Source: Vogesella margarita (lineage in GTDB: Bacteria; Pseudomonadota; Gammaproteobacteria; Burkholderiales; Chromobacteriaceae). From it: DNA of 64,000 bases. The DNA is taken from positions 124,001 through 188,000 of the forward strand of contig NZ_JAQQLE010000004.1 of assembly GCF_028548475.1 (NCBI RefSeq), read 5' to 3'. Made by a program: the position numbers and the translations under genes. The notes beneath the pieces are model-generated. The model was not told the DNA's origin and ran no database searches. It saw only the letters and a program-made list of their open reading frames with translations. The first letter of the stretch is position 1. Every line of letters starts with the position of its first letter. This document shows, piece by piece, positions 36,099 to 45,141 of the stretch.

Positions 36099-37880
36099 AT
36101 GACACAAGCGCATCAAGTCCCAGCCGCGATCGACCCGATCACGCTGGCAGTGGTCCGCGGCGCGCTGGAAACCGCGCAACGCGAAATGACGCTGACGCTG
36201 GAGAAAACCGGCCGCTCCAGCGTGTTCAACCTGGCACACGACTACAGCAACGCGCTGTTCGATAACCTGCCGGAAATGATCCTGCAGGGCCAGGACATCC
36301 CCATTCACCTCGGCTCGCTGATCCCGGCGATGAAGGCGGTGGCCGACTACTTCGGCGACGACATTCACGAAGGCGACGTGATCTACCACAACGACCCGGT
36401 GTACCAGGGCAGCCACATCCTCGACTGCTGCATGTACAAGCCGGTGTTTTACCAGGGCGAGCTGGTGTTCTGGGCGGTGTGCAAGGGCCACCTCACCGAC
36501 ATCGGCGGCCCGGTGCCGGCCGGCTACAACCCGGACGCGAAAGAGATCTACGCCGAAGGCCTGCGCATCCCGCCGGTGAAGCTGTGGGACAAGGGCCGCC
36601 GCCGCGATGACGTGGTCAACCTGCTGCTGTGCAATATGCGCGCCCGCCGCGACCAGGAAGGCGATCTCAACGCCCAGTTCGGCGCCTGCCGCGTCGGCGA
36701 GCGCAACCTGCTGGCACTGCTGGACAAGTACGGCCTCGCCACCGTGCGCGCCGCCATCGCCGAACTGAAGGACATGGCCGACCGCCACATGCGTTCGCTG
36801 ATCCGCTCCATCCCTGACGGCACTTACCACGGCGAAGCGGTGCTGGAGGACGCCGGCCACGGCTACGGCGAGCTGACCATCCGCACCCAGGTCACCGTCA
36901 GCGGCGACAACGTGCACATCAGCGTGCAAAGCCCGCCCCAGATCCCCTACTTCATCAACTCCTACGCCGGCAACTCGATGTCCGGCGTCTATCTCGGGCT
37001 GATGATGTTCGCGCAGGTGCCGCCACCTTACAACGCCGGGCTGTACCGCTGCGTGTCGGTCGATCTCGGCGCCCACGGCACGCTGTGCAACGCCGCCGAG
37101 CCGGCGCCGCACGTCAACTGCACCACCACGCCGATGGAAACGCTGACCGACGCGGTGCGCATGGCATTCGAGGCCGCCGCGCCGGAGCGCGTCACCGCCT
37201 CCTGGGGCCACGCCAGCGGCATCAACATCGCCGGCATCAACCCGGCCACCGGCGAGCAGTACGTAACCATGGTGCTGGCCTCGATCATCTCCGGCGCCGG
37301 CGCCACCCGGCAGATGGACGGCTGGCACGCCTGCGGCCCGCTGTGCTGCTTCGGCGCACTCAGCTCCGGCGACATCGAGCTGCTGGAGTACGCCTACCCG
37401 ATCATCATCCACCGCTACGGCCTGCTGCAGGACAGCGGCGGCGCCGGCGCGCACCGCGGCGGCAGCGGCACGGTGTGGGAGGTGGAGCCGCGCGGCCACG
37501 ACATGACGGTGATCGCCTTCGGCGAGGGCCGCCAGATCCCGACCATGGGCGCCGCCGGCGCGCACGACGTGCTGATCGACAAGAAGCTCGGCCGCCTGGA
37601 AGTGGAGCACGACGGCGCGCTGACCGTGCACCGCCACAATGTGATCACCACCCTCAAGCCCGGCCAGCGCGCACGCAACATCAACCCCGGAGGCGGCGGC
37701 TACGGCCTGCCGTGGCAGCGACCGCCGGCACAGGTGCTGGCCGACCTGAAGAACGGGCTGATCTCAAGGTTGGCCGCACGCGAGGAATACGGCGTGGTCA
37801 TCGCCGATGACAACCTGCATATCGACGACGCCGCCACTGCAGCGCTGCGTCAGCAACTGAACCTGGGAGCACAAGCATGA
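36099..37880 (+). CDS. hyuB: ATP-dependent hydantoinase-type subunit B (HyuB)
   Basis: 593 residues. HyuB-family start: DPITLAVVRGALETAQREMTLTLEKTGRSSVFN, then DYSNALFDNLPEMILQGQDIPIHLGSLIPAM and EGDVIYHNDP. The conserved GGAGAHRGGSGTVWE and NPGGGGYG near the C-terminus belong to the hydantoinase B/5-oxoprolinase/acetone carboxylase superfamily. With subunit A it would open a cyclic amide at the cost of ATP. The ATG at 36099 has CGGAG upstream. The end overlaps hyuA by four bases. The substrate (hydantoin, N-methylhydantoin, caprolactam or oxoproline) cannot be fixed from sequence. Confidence 0.9.
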   Translation: MTQAHQVPAAIDPITLAVVRGALETAQREMTLTLEKTGRSSVFNLAHDYSNALFDNLPEMILQGQDIPIHLGSLIPAMKAVADYFGDDIHEGDVIYHNDPVYQGSHILDCCMYKPVFYQGELVFWAVCKGHLTDIGGPVPAGYNPDAKEIYAEGLRIPPVKLWDKGRRRDDVVNLLLCNMRARRDQEGDLNAQFGACRVGERNLLALLDKYGLATVRAAIAELKDMADRHMRSLIRSIPDGTYHGEAVLEDAGHGYGELTIRTQVTVSGDNVHISVQSPPQIPYFINSYAGNSMSGVYLGLMMFAQVPPPYNAGLYRCVSVDLGAHGTLCNAAEPAPHVNCTTTPMETLTDAVRMAFEAAAPERVTASWGHASGINIAGINPATGEQYVTMVLASIISGAGATRQMDGWHACGPLCCFGALSSGDIELLEYAYPIIIHRYGLLQDSGGAGAHRGGSGTVWEVEPRGHDMTVIAFGEGRQIPTMGAAGAHDVLIDKKLGRLEVEHDGALTVHRHNVITTLKPGQRARNINPGGGGYGLPWQRPPAQVLADLKNGLISRLAAREEYGVVIADDNLHIDDAATAALRQQLNLGAQA

Positions 37881-39961
37881 AACAGCGATTCCGTTTGGGC
37901 GTGGACGCCGGCGGCACCTTTACCGACTTCGTGCTGGCCGAGCACAACGGCCCGCTGCGCCTGTTCAAGAGCCCGTCGACGCCGGACGACGGCACCCGCG
38001 CCATCGCCGCCGGCCTGCAGCAGATGGCCGAGGCGCTGGACATGCCGGTCGGCGACATCATCAAGAACTGCGACCTTTGCATCAACGGCACCACCGTGGC
38101 GCTGAACGCGCTGATCGAGCTCAAAGGCGTGAAGGTGGGCCTGCTGTGCACCGCCGGCCACGAGGACAGCATCGAGATCCGCCTCGGCCACAAGGAAGAA
38201 GGCTACCGCTACGACGCCAGCTACCCGCCGGCACCGCAGCTGGTGCCGCGCCACCTGCGCCGCCCGGTGCGCGGCCGCGTGCTGGCCGACGGCAGCGAGC
38301 ACGAGGCACTGAACGAGGACGACATCCTCGCCGCCATCGAGCACTTCCGTGCCGAGGGCGTCGAGAGCGTGGCGATCTCCTTCGTGTGGTCGGTGCGCAA
38401 CCCGGCACACGAGCAGCGCGCCCGCGAGCTGGTGGCAGAGCACCTGCCCGGCGTGTTCGTGTGCAGCGGCAGCGAGGTCTACCCGCAGGTGCGCGAGTAC
38501 ACCCGCACCTCCACCACCATCGTCAACGCCTACCTCAGCCCGGTGATGGGCCGCTACGTGCAGCGCATCGACCAGTTCTTCGCCGAGCTGGGCGCCCATA
38601 GCCCGGTGCGCTACTTCCAGTCCAACGGCGGGCTGGCGGTCGGCAACATCATGCGCGAACGGGCGGTGAACGCCATCAACTCCGGGCCGGCGTCGGCGCC
38701 GCAGGCCGGGCTGTACATCGCCCGCCCGTTCGGCATCGACAACGTGATCACCGTCGACATGGGTGGCACCTCGTTCGACATCACGCTGGCCAAGGACGGC
38801 CAGACCAACCTCAACCGCAACATCGACTTCCTGCGCCACCGCATCGGCGTGCCGATGATCCATGTCGAGACGCTGGGCGCCGGCGGCGGCTCCATCGCGC
38901 ACATCAACACCTTCGGCATGCTGGAAGTCGGCCCGCACAGCGCCGGCGCCAGCCCCGGTCCGGCCTGCTACGGCAAGGGCGGCGAGCGCGCCACCGTCAC
39001 CGACGCCAACCTGGCGCTGGGCTACCTGCGCCCGGACGCGGTACTGGGCGGCAGCATCCGCCTCGACCAGCCGAAGGCACGCGCCGCGATTGCGGCCAAC
39101 GTGGCCGAGCCGCTGGGCATCAGCGTCGAGCGCGCCGCCTACGGCATCAGCACGCTGGTGAACATGAACATGGCCAACGGCATCCGCCGCATCTCCATCG
39201 AACAGGGCTACGACCCGCGCGACTTCGCGCTGATCTGCGCCGGCGGCGCCACCGGCATGCACATCACCGCGCTGGCGGAGGAGCTGGGCATCCACACCGT
39301 GCTGGTGCCGAAATTCGCCTCCTGCCTGTGCGCGTTCGGCCAGGTAATCTCGGACGTGAAGTACAACTTCCTCGCCAGCGCGCCGATGCGCCTGCACCGC
39401 GAGGCCGACCTTGCCACGCTGAACCGGCTGTTCGACGACATGGAGGCCAAGGGCCGCAGCCACCTGCGCGCCGACGGTTTTGACGATGGCAAGATCCGCG
39501 TGCACCGCAGCCTGGAGATGCGCTACCAGGGCCAGATCCACGAGTGCACGGTGGAGATCGCCAACGGCGAGATCACGCCAGACGGCGCCGAGCAGATTCT
39601 GCAGGCCTTCCACGCGCGCCACGAAGCGCTGTTCACCTACAGCGAACCGCACAACCCGGTCGAGCTGGTCAACCTGGAGTGCACCGTCAGCGGCCTGGTC
39701 GACAAGCCGGCGCTGCCGAACCTGGCCGCTGGCGAGGATGGCGTGGCGCAGGCGCACGACGGCTTCCGGGCGATGCTTTTTGACGACAGTGGCCGCTGGG
39801 TGGAAACGCCGGTCTATCGCGGCGAACAACTGAAGGCCGGCAACCGTATCGTCGGCCCCGCCGCCATCGAGGAGCCGACCACCACCGTCATCATCCGCCC
39901 CGGCTGGCAGGCGGTGCTGCACGAGTCCGGCAGTTATCAACTGACACGCTGGGCAGAATAG
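37877..39961 (+). CDS. hyuA: ATP-dependent hydantoinase-type subunit A (HyuA)
   Basis: 694 residues. The start RLGVDAGGTFTDFVL is the phosphate-binding motif of the hydantoinase A/oxoprolinase ATPase fold; a second, ITVDMGGTSFDITL, lies near residue 296, and GAGGGSIAH follows. Length and motifs match HyuA. It overlaps hyuB (ATGA) and must be cotranslated with it. It provides the ATP-using part of the amidohydrolase. A TTGGCCGCA word lies inside (39091-39099). Confidence 0.92.
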   Translation: MKQRFRLGVDAGGTFTDFVLAEHNGPLRLFKSPSTPDDGTRAIAAGLQQMAEALDMPVGDIIKNCDLCINGTTVALNALIELKGVKVGLLCTAGHEDSIEIRLGHKEEGYRYDASYPPAPQLVPRHLRRPVRGRVLADGSEHEALNEDDILAAIEHFRAEGVESVAISFVWSVRNPAHEQRARELVAEHLPGVFVCSGSEVYPQVREYTRTSTTIVNAYLSPVMGRYVQRIDQFFAELGAHSPVRYFQSNGGLAVGNIMRERAVNAINSGPASAPQAGLYIARPFGIDNVITVDMGGTSFDITLAKDGQTNLNRNIDFLRHRIGVPMIHVETLGAGGGSIAHINTFGMLEVGPHSAGASPGPACYGKGGERATVTDANLALGYLRPDAVLGGSIRLDQPKARAAIAANVAEPLGISVERAAYGISTLVNMNMANGIRRISIEQGYDPRDFALICAGGATGMHITALAEELGIHTVLVPKFASCLCAFGQVISDVKYNFLASAPMRLHREADLATLNRLFDDMEAKGRSHLRADGFDDGKIRVHRSLEMRYQGQIHECTVEIANGEITPDGAEQILQAFHARHEALFTYSEPHNPVELVNLECTVSGLVDKPALPNLAAGEDGVAQAHDGFRAMLFDDSGRWVETPVYRGEQLKAGNRIVGPAAIEEPTTTVIIRPGWQAVLHESGSYQLTRWAE

Positions 39962-39976
39962 GCAATGATGCAATGT

Positions 39977-40000
39977 CGACTGCGGCCAACGTTGCAGTCG
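39977..40000. other. Hairpin after hyuA containing one TTGGCCGCA word
   Basis: CGACTGC (39977-39983) pairs with GCAGTCG (39994-40000); the loop and inner stem contain TGCGGCCAACGTT, so the word at 39981-39989 is part of the structure. There is no T-run. Confidence 0.5.
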
Positions 40001-40106
40001 GCCCATGTGATGAGCGCCGGCAGCCTGCCGGCCGCCACACCCGCGCATCCTGTCGCAACGACGACGGGCGGACTCGATCCCGGGGTGGCACCAGAGGAGA
40101 CGACAC

Positions 40107-41075
40107 ATGATGCAGCACTACTCGACTTCCGCCGCCGCGCCGGCGGAACGCCATCGCCGCTGGCAGGAAATCATCGGCCAGACCTATTTCAACCTGCAGC
40201 TGGATTTTCTCGATCCGGCGCGCTTCGAGGGCGACCTCAGCTGCTGGCAGCTGGGGCAGCAGTCGCTGTCGCGGCTCAGCAGCGGCCCGCTCAGCTACCG
40301 CCGCGTGCGCGGCGAGATGCACGACACCGCCGAGGAGCAGTTCCTGGTGTCGCTGCCGCGGCAGAGCGCCATCTTTTTCAGCCAGATGGGACGCGAGGCG
40401 CACTGCGGCGCCGGCCATTTCATCCTCGAACGCAGCAACGATCCCTACGAATTCCACCACACCCGCGCCAACAACCTGTGGGTGCTGAAAATCCCCGGCC
40501 ACCTGCTGCGCGCGCGGCTGCGCAATCCGGAGCGCTACTGCGCGGTGACCTTTGACGGCAGCCACAGCATCGGCGCGCTGTTTGCCGACTACCTCGGCGC
40601 GGTCGGGCGGCGGCTGGAACAGGGCGACGACTGTCTGCACCCGCTGGTCGGCCAGCAGCTGCTGGAACTGTTCGTCGCCGCCACCGAGGGCAACCCGGCG
40701 GTGCTCGATTCGCAAACCTCCTGCGTGCGTGCCGCGCACCTGAGCCGCATCGAGCGCTACGTGCGCGCCAATCTGGCCGACACCCGGCTCGATCCGGAGC
40801 GGATCGCCGGCGCCTGCCGCATCTCGGTGCGTTACCTGCACGACCTGTTCCGCGACACCGGCCAGACCTTCGGCCTGTGGCTGCGCGAACAGCGGTTGGC
40901 GGGCGCCCGCCAGGCGCTGGGCAGCCCGCAGCCGCAAACGCTGGCGCAGCTGGCCTACCAGTGGGGTTTTACCGACCAGTCACATTTTTCACGGGTGTTC
41001 AAGCAGCGCTACGGCTGTACCCCGCGCGAGGAGCGCGAGCGGCTGCAGGCGGCGCGCCTGGGCAAGGCGCACTAG
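40107..41075 (+). CDS. AraC-family transcriptional regulator
   Basis: 322 residues. An N-terminal AraC_binding_2-type domain (about 20-190) precedes two helix-turn-helix motifs: DPERIAGACRISVRYLHDLFRDTGQ (about 230-254) and TLAQLAYQWGFTDQSHFSRVFKQRYGCTPRE (about 276-306). AGAGGAG lies seven bases before the ATG at 40107. It is encoded 145 bp after hyuA in the same direction and probably senses the substrate of the permease/hydantoinase genes. Direct repeats before the permease gene are candidate binding sites. Confidence 0.9.
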   Translation: MMQHYSTSAAAPAERHRRWQEIIGQTYFNLQLDFLDPARFEGDLSCWQLGQQSLSRLSSGPLSYRRVRGEMHDTAEEQFLVSLPRQSAIFFSQMGREAHCGAGHFILERSNDPYEFHHTRANNLWVLKIPGHLLRARLRNPERYCAVTFDGSHSIGALFADYLGAVGRRLEQGDDCLHPLVGQQLLELFVAATEGNPAVLDSQTSCVRAAHLSRIERYVRANLADTRLDPERIAGACRISVRYLHDLFRDTGQTFGLWLREQRLAGARQALGSPQPQTLAQLAYQWGFTDQSHFSRVFKQRYGCTPREERERLQAARLGKAH

Positions 41076-41128
41076 CGGCCGGCGCCACGGGAAAGCAGCA
41101 TTGACAGACCCGGACCGGACGACGGCAC

Positions 41129-41743
41129 TCAGCCGCCGTCCTCACTGCCGTCATCGGCGGTGTTGCCCGCCGGTGTGTCGAACGGCTGCACGTTCTCGCC
41201 GTCCTCGTTGGCCGCATCGCCCTTCAGCGCGCCGCCACCAACGATCTGGTAGCTGAACTGCCAGCGCGCGTAGCTGCGCGCATCCTTGAACGCGGCGTCG
41301 CGCTGCTCGAACTGGTCGGTCTTGAACGGCACGCCGCCGCCCAGGCTGTAGACGCCGGCAATGCCGCCGTCGGGCGCGCGCAGCAGCCCCCACTGCGGTT
41401 TGCCGGTCATCGGGTCGGGATAGAGCTTGCGCAGATAGCGCTGGACATTGGGATAGCGCTTGTCCAGCAGCAGGTCGGCCAGCGTCGGCGGGTAGCGTTT
41501 GGCCGCCGCCGGCGAGCGCTCGTAGTACTGGCGGATCGCCTCGCGGTACTGGTTGCCGACGAACAGCAGCTCCTGCTCGCGCTGGCGCTGCTGCACCGTG
41601 GACCACACTTCGCCGGTTGCGGCCAACATCCAGCCCATCACCGCGATCAGCACCAGCACGCCGAGATAGGTGAAGCCACGCTCGCGCGCCGGCAGCGGCC
41701 GGGCACGGCGGCGCGCGCTACCACTCCTGATAGCGGCTGCCAT
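41129..41743 (-). CDS. Type II secretion-like minor pseudopilin lacking Glu5
   Basis: 204 residues. The prepilin site is RERG/FTYLGVLVLIAVMG near residue 23, but position 5 of the mature protein is Gly instead of Glu, as in tip-type minor pseudopilins such as GspK. The C-terminal part (about 85-204) has FKTDQFEQRDAAFKDARSYARWQFSYQIVGGG and an acidic tail. The ATG at 41743 overlaps the upstream pseudopilin gene by 26 bp; no better start is visible. It is the last gene of the secretion operon. Two TTGGCCGCA words occur inside (41208-41216, 41618-41626). Confidence 0.82.
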   Translation of the reverse strand: MAAAIRSGSARRRARPLPARERGFTYLGVLVLIAVMGWMLAATGEVWSTVQQRQREQELLFVGNQYREAIRQYYERSPAAAKRYPPTLADLLLDKRYPNVQRYLRKLYPDPMTGKPQWGLLRAPDGGIAGVYSLGGGVPFKTDQFEQRDAAFKDARSYARWQFSYQIVGGGALKGDAANEDGENVQPFDTPAGNTADDGSEDGG

Positions 41744-42098
41744 CCTGTGCCTCGCCTTCGGCGCCGCTCTTGACGTCGAACACTCCGCCCTTGGCCGGGT
41801 CGTCCGGCGGCACCACCACCCAGGTCGTACTGCTCTCGGTAAACGGGTCCTGCGGCAGGCTGCGCAGGTACTTGTCGGTCACCAGCTGCTCCAGCGCGTC
41901 CGGATAGCGGGCGCGGTCGCCGTAGTACTTGTCGATGGCCTCGCGCATGATGAACAGGTCGCTGTGCAACACGGCCTCCTTGGAACGCTCGACACTGCTG
42001 AGATAGCGCGGCACGGCGATGGTCAGCAACAGGGCGATGATGCTCATCACCACCATCAGCTCGATCAGCGTAAAGCCACGCGCTTGCTGCGTTTTCAT
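41718..42098 (-). CDS. Type II secretion-like pseudopilin
   Basis: 126 residues from the ATG at 42098. Cleavage would occur at ARG/FTLIELMVVMSIIALLLTIAVPRYL with the normal Glu5. The C-terminal part contains YYGDRARYPDALEQLVTDKYLRSLPQDPFTESSTTWVVV, a GspG-like region. It is one of three pseudopilin genes in tandem after the secretin gene. A longer frame to 42152 would overlap the upstream gene and lacks support. Confidence 0.88.
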   Translation of the reverse strand: MKTQQARGFTLIELMVVMSIIALLLTIAVPRYLSSVERSKEAVLHSDLFIMREAIDKYYGDRARYPDALEQLVTDKYLRSLPQDPFTESSTTWVVVPPDDPAKGGVFDVKSGAEGEAQDGSRYQEW

Positions 42099-42145
42099 AG
42101 CCCGATCTTCCCTGCCGCCCGCGGCCCGCCGCGGCGGCTGCATGG

Positions 42146-42646
42146 TCACCATTGCCGGTACGGGATGCCGTTCAGCCCGTTGCCATCCGCTTTGGAGTAG
42201 ACATCAAACACGTCGTCGCCCTCTTCCGGGGCATCGGCCTCGCTGTCGTAGCTGCGCAGCCCCCAGGTCTCGGCGGCATCCAGCTGCGGGTCGGCCACCA
42301 TAGGATCGTGCGGCAGGCGGCGCAGGAAGTAGATCTTCCTCTGCTTGTCCGGGTCCTTGGGATCGAGCACGCCCTCCACCAGCACCGCCAGTGTCTTCGG
42401 ATAGCCGCTCTCGTCGGCTGCCTTCAGGATGCGGCCTTCGTCGACCGCCTTCTTGTAGGCGTCGATGCCGTCGCGGATCTGGCGCAGCGCCACGCGCAGC
42501 TCCTGCTCCTTGCCGCGCTGCACCGTCAGCTCCGCCAGCGGCAGCGCGATGCTGGCCAGCAGGGCCACGATCGCCACGGTGACCACCAGCTCGATGAGGG
42601 TGAAGCCGCGCGGGCGGTGGCCGCCGGTTTGCGCTGGCGCCTTCAT
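42146..42646 (-). CDS. Type II secretion-like pseudopilin
   Basis: 166 residues. The prepilin motif is RPRG/FTLIELVVTVAIVALLASIALPLAEL (residues about 12-37) with Glu5. The globular part includes LRQIRDGIDAYKKAVDEGRI and FLRRLPHDPMVADP, related to GspG/GspH types. GGAGGGG lies shortly before the ATG at 42646, 16 bp after the secretin gene. Confidence 0.9.
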   Translation of the reverse strand: MKAPAQTGGHRPRGFTLIELVVTVAIVALLASIALPLAELTVQRGKEQELRVALRQIRDGIDAYKKAVDEGRILKAADESGYPKTLAVLVEGVLDPKDPDKQRKIYFLRRLPHDPMVADPQLDAAETWGLRSYDSEADAPEEGDDVFDVYSKADGNGLNGIPYRQW

Positions 42647-42662
42647 GTCCCCTCCCGTCCGG

Positions 42663-44648
42663 CTACTGCGCCGGTGCCGGTGCCACCGGCGGTGGTACCG
42701 GCACCGGAGCCGGAGCGGTGATCGGCGCCGGTGTCGGCTGGAACGGCACGATGCCCGGCAAGGGGATCATGCCCGGCACGGCGGCTGGCGCCGGTACGCT
42801 ACCGCGGCTGCTCGGCGCCGAGGACGGAATCGGCGACGGTGCGCCGCCAAGCGCGCCCAGGCCGCCGATGCTGCCCTCGGTACCGGCGCGGAATTCGGAA
42901 ATATTGCGTGCCGGCAGCGCCAGGTTGTGCACGATGTGTGGTGTGATCAGCAGCACGATTTCCGACTTGGAGCGGTTGTCGTTATTGGTGGAGAACAGGC
43001 GGCCGAGCAGCGGCAGGTCACCCAGACCCGGGATCTTGGTCACCGAGCTTCTGTCCTCGTCCTGAATCAGGCCGGCCAGCACCTGGGTTTCGCCGTTGCG
43101 CAGGCGCAGCATGGTGTCCACCGCGCGCGAGCCGATCTGGTAGGCGATGCTGTCGCCGAAGTTCACCTGCTTGACGATGCTGCTGACCTCCAGCCCGACG
43201 TCGATGGTGACGTCCTCGTCGAGGCCGATGGTGGGCTGCACCTCCAGCTTGACGCCGACGTCGAGGTAGGACACCGACTGCGCGATGCCGGCGTTGACCA
43301 CCGCGGTACTGGTGAACACCGGCACCTTGTCGCCGATGTGGATCTTGGCCTTCTCGTGGTTCTTCACGCGGATGCGCGGGTTGGCCAGCACGTTGGCGTT
43401 GGTGTCCTGCGCACGCAGGTTGACCAGCAGCGCCGGGTTGGCGATGAAGGTGGTCAGCCGGCTGGGGTTGGCGCGCAGGTCGATCACGCCCTGGGCCACG
43501 GTATTGCCCGGGGTGGTAACCTCGGAGATGGTGTTGCCGCCGGTACCCAGCACCGCGGTGGTGGTGCCGCCCTGCAGCAGGCCGTAACCGACCTGACCCG
43601 GCCACTCGATGCCCAGGTTCTGCAGCCGGGCGCGGTTGACCTCCAGCACTTCCACTTCCAGGATCGCCTCGGGCTCGGCCAGATCCTGCGACGCGATCAG
43701 TTTCTCCGCCAGCCGCACCGCCTCGGGGGTGTCACGCATCACCACCAGATTGCGCTTGTCGTCGACGTAGATGTCGCGCGTCTTGATCAGGGTGCGGATC
43801 AGGTTGGCCGCATCCTTGGCCTCGGCATTGGCCAGGTAGAAGCTTTTCACCACCAGCTCCTGGTAGTCCTTCTGCTTCGCCGGGTTGTTGGGGTAGATCA
43901 TGATGGTGCGGTCGTTGAGCACGCGGCGGTCGAGCTGGTTGGACACCAGCAGCAGCTGCACCGCCTCCTCGATGGTGGTGTTGCGCACGAAGATGGTGGC
44001 CTTCAGGTCGGCGCGCACGTCCTTGTCGTAGACGAAGTTGACGCCGGCGGTACGCGAGATGATCTCGAACACCGCTTTCAGCGGCGCGTCGCGGAATTCC
44101 AGCGTGATCGGGCGCGCCAGCGCCGATTTCAGCTCCGGGCTGACCAGGACGTCGTTACCGCCCAGCTCTTCCAGCCGTCGCAGCATGATCCTGGCGTCGC
44201 GGTGGCGCGGGTTGTCGGCCAGCACCTGCCGTACCGTGGCCAGTGCCGGCGCCACCTCGCCTTTTTGCTGCTGCGCCTGCGCCGCGTCCAGCATCAGCCG
44301 GTGGCGCCGGTCCTGCACCAGGCTCTCCAGCCCGGCCTGCGCACGCTGGTTCTGCGGATCGAGGTTCAGCACGCGGCGGTACAGCAGCTCCGCCTCGTCG
44401 AACTGGTTGTTGAGCTGCACGCTGTTGGCCTGCGCCAGCCACTGGTTGATGAAACGCTCGCGCTGGTTGTACAGGTAGCTCTTGTACTCGACGTTGTCCG
44501 GAGACTGCTTGACCACCTCTTCCAGGCGGGCAAAGCCCTCTTCCGCCCGGCCGTCCAGCAGCAGCTGTTTGCCTTCCATGAAAGCCTTGTTGCTGGCACA
44601 CCCCGCGAGCACGGACAGGATGAGCAGCCGTAAGAGTAAGCGTTTCAA
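42663..44648 (-). CDS. gspD: Outer-membrane lipoprotein secretin (GspD/PilQ/MshL type)
   Basis: 661 residues. The lipobox is LSVLAGC (Cys16). A TPR-like helical region (about 25-165) precedes an STN domain (ITLEFRDAPLKAVFEIISRTAGVNFVYDKDV), an N1-type domain (about 250-320) and the secretin channel (about 330-575) with VLANPRIRVKNHEKAKIHIGDKVPV and the gate stretch GLGDLPLLGRLFSTNNDNRSKSEIVLLITPHIV. A Pro/Ala-rich tail (about 605-661) follows. The N-terminal TPR and lipidation are unlike classic GspD and closer to MSHA and PilQ-like forms. The start overlaps the PilP-like gene (ATGA). A TTGGCCGCA word lies at 43804-43812. Confidence 0.92.
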   Translation of the reverse strand: MKRLLLRLLILSVLAGCASNKAFMEGKQLLLDGRAEEGFARLEEVVKQSPDNVEYKSYLYNQRERFINQWLAQANSVQLNNQFDEAELLYRRVLNLDPQNQRAQAGLESLVQDRRHRLMLDAAQAQQQKGEVAPALATVRQVLADNPRHRDARIMLRRLEELGGNDVLVSPELKSALARPITLEFRDAPLKAVFEIISRTAGVNFVYDKDVRADLKATIFVRNTTIEEAVQLLLVSNQLDRRVLNDRTIMIYPNNPAKQKDYQELVVKSFYLANAEAKDAANLIRTLIKTRDIYVDDKRNLVVMRDTPEAVRLAEKLIASQDLAEPEAILEVEVLEVNRARLQNLGIEWPGQVGYGLLQGGTTTAVLGTGGNTISEVTTPGNTVAQGVIDLRANPSRLTTFIANPALLVNLRAQDTNANVLANPRIRVKNHEKAKIHIGDKVPVFTSTAVVNAGIAQSVSYLDVGVKLEVQPTIGLDEDVTIDVGLEVSSIVKQVNFGDSIAYQIGSRAVDTMLRLRNGETQVLAGLIQDEDRSSVTKIPGLGDLPLLGRLFSTNNDNRSKSEIVLLITPHIVHNLALPARNISEFRAGTEGSIGGLGALGGAPSPIPSSAPSSRGSVPAPAAVPGMIPLPGIVPFQPTPAPITAPAPVPVPPPVAPAPAQ

Positions 44649-45139
44649 TTTGCCACTCCGATCTCTAAGGTCTGTTGCATTTGCAGCGGCAAGTAGGTGA
44701 AGGTCATCACCGGCGGCAGGATGCTGTCTGCCCGGTACACCCCGTCGATGACATCGCCCGTTTTCACCACCAGATTACGTTCGCCCTGCGCCACGAACAC
44801 GCTCACCAGCCCGTCGTCGATCGCCTTGCCCAGATAGGTGAACGGCAAGGGCGGCGGCTTCGGTGGCGCCGGTTTCGGCGGCGGGGGCGGCACATACCAG
44901 CTCTGCACCGGGAACAGGTCGCGAACCTTGCCCGCCGCCATGTCGCGCGACAGGCTGGCCAGGCTGCCGATCTGCAGCTCGGCCGGCGGTGCGACGCGAC
45001 TGCCGCGCGGACGCGCCGTCGCAGGCTCGACCACCGCTGCCCCGTTCCCGCCCTCCGGCTGTCCGATGCCGGCCGCCAGCAGCAGGGTCAGCAGCAGCGC
45101 GCCGCCCAGCAGCAGCCAGCGTTGTCGTTTTGCAAGCAT
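44645..45139 (-). CDS. PilP/GspC-like inner-membrane assembly protein
   Basis: 164 residues. One membrane anchor (about 8-24) is followed by a Pro-rich linker (VPPPPPKPAPPKPPPLP, about 83-99) and a C-terminal HR-type beta domain (PFTYLGKAIDDGLVSVFVAQGERNLVVKTGDVIDG) as in PilP and GspC, which contacts the secretin. Its position between the PilO-like and secretin genes matches pilP in type IV pilus operons. Confidence 0.82.
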   Translation of the reverse strand: MLAKRQRWLLLGGALLLTLLLAAGIGQPEGGNGAAVVEPATARPRGSRVAPPAELQIGSLASLSRDMAAGKVRDLFPVQSWYVPPPPPKPAPPKPPPLPFTYLGKAIDDGLVSVFVAQGERNLVVKTGDVIDGVYRADSILPPVMTFTYLPLQMQQTLEIGVAN

Positions 45140-45141
45140 GG

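Noticed and set aside
34539-37637. Open frame of about 1030 codons on the minus strand
   Set aside because: It is antisense to the permease and hyuB genes, both clearly real, and has no recognisable domain.
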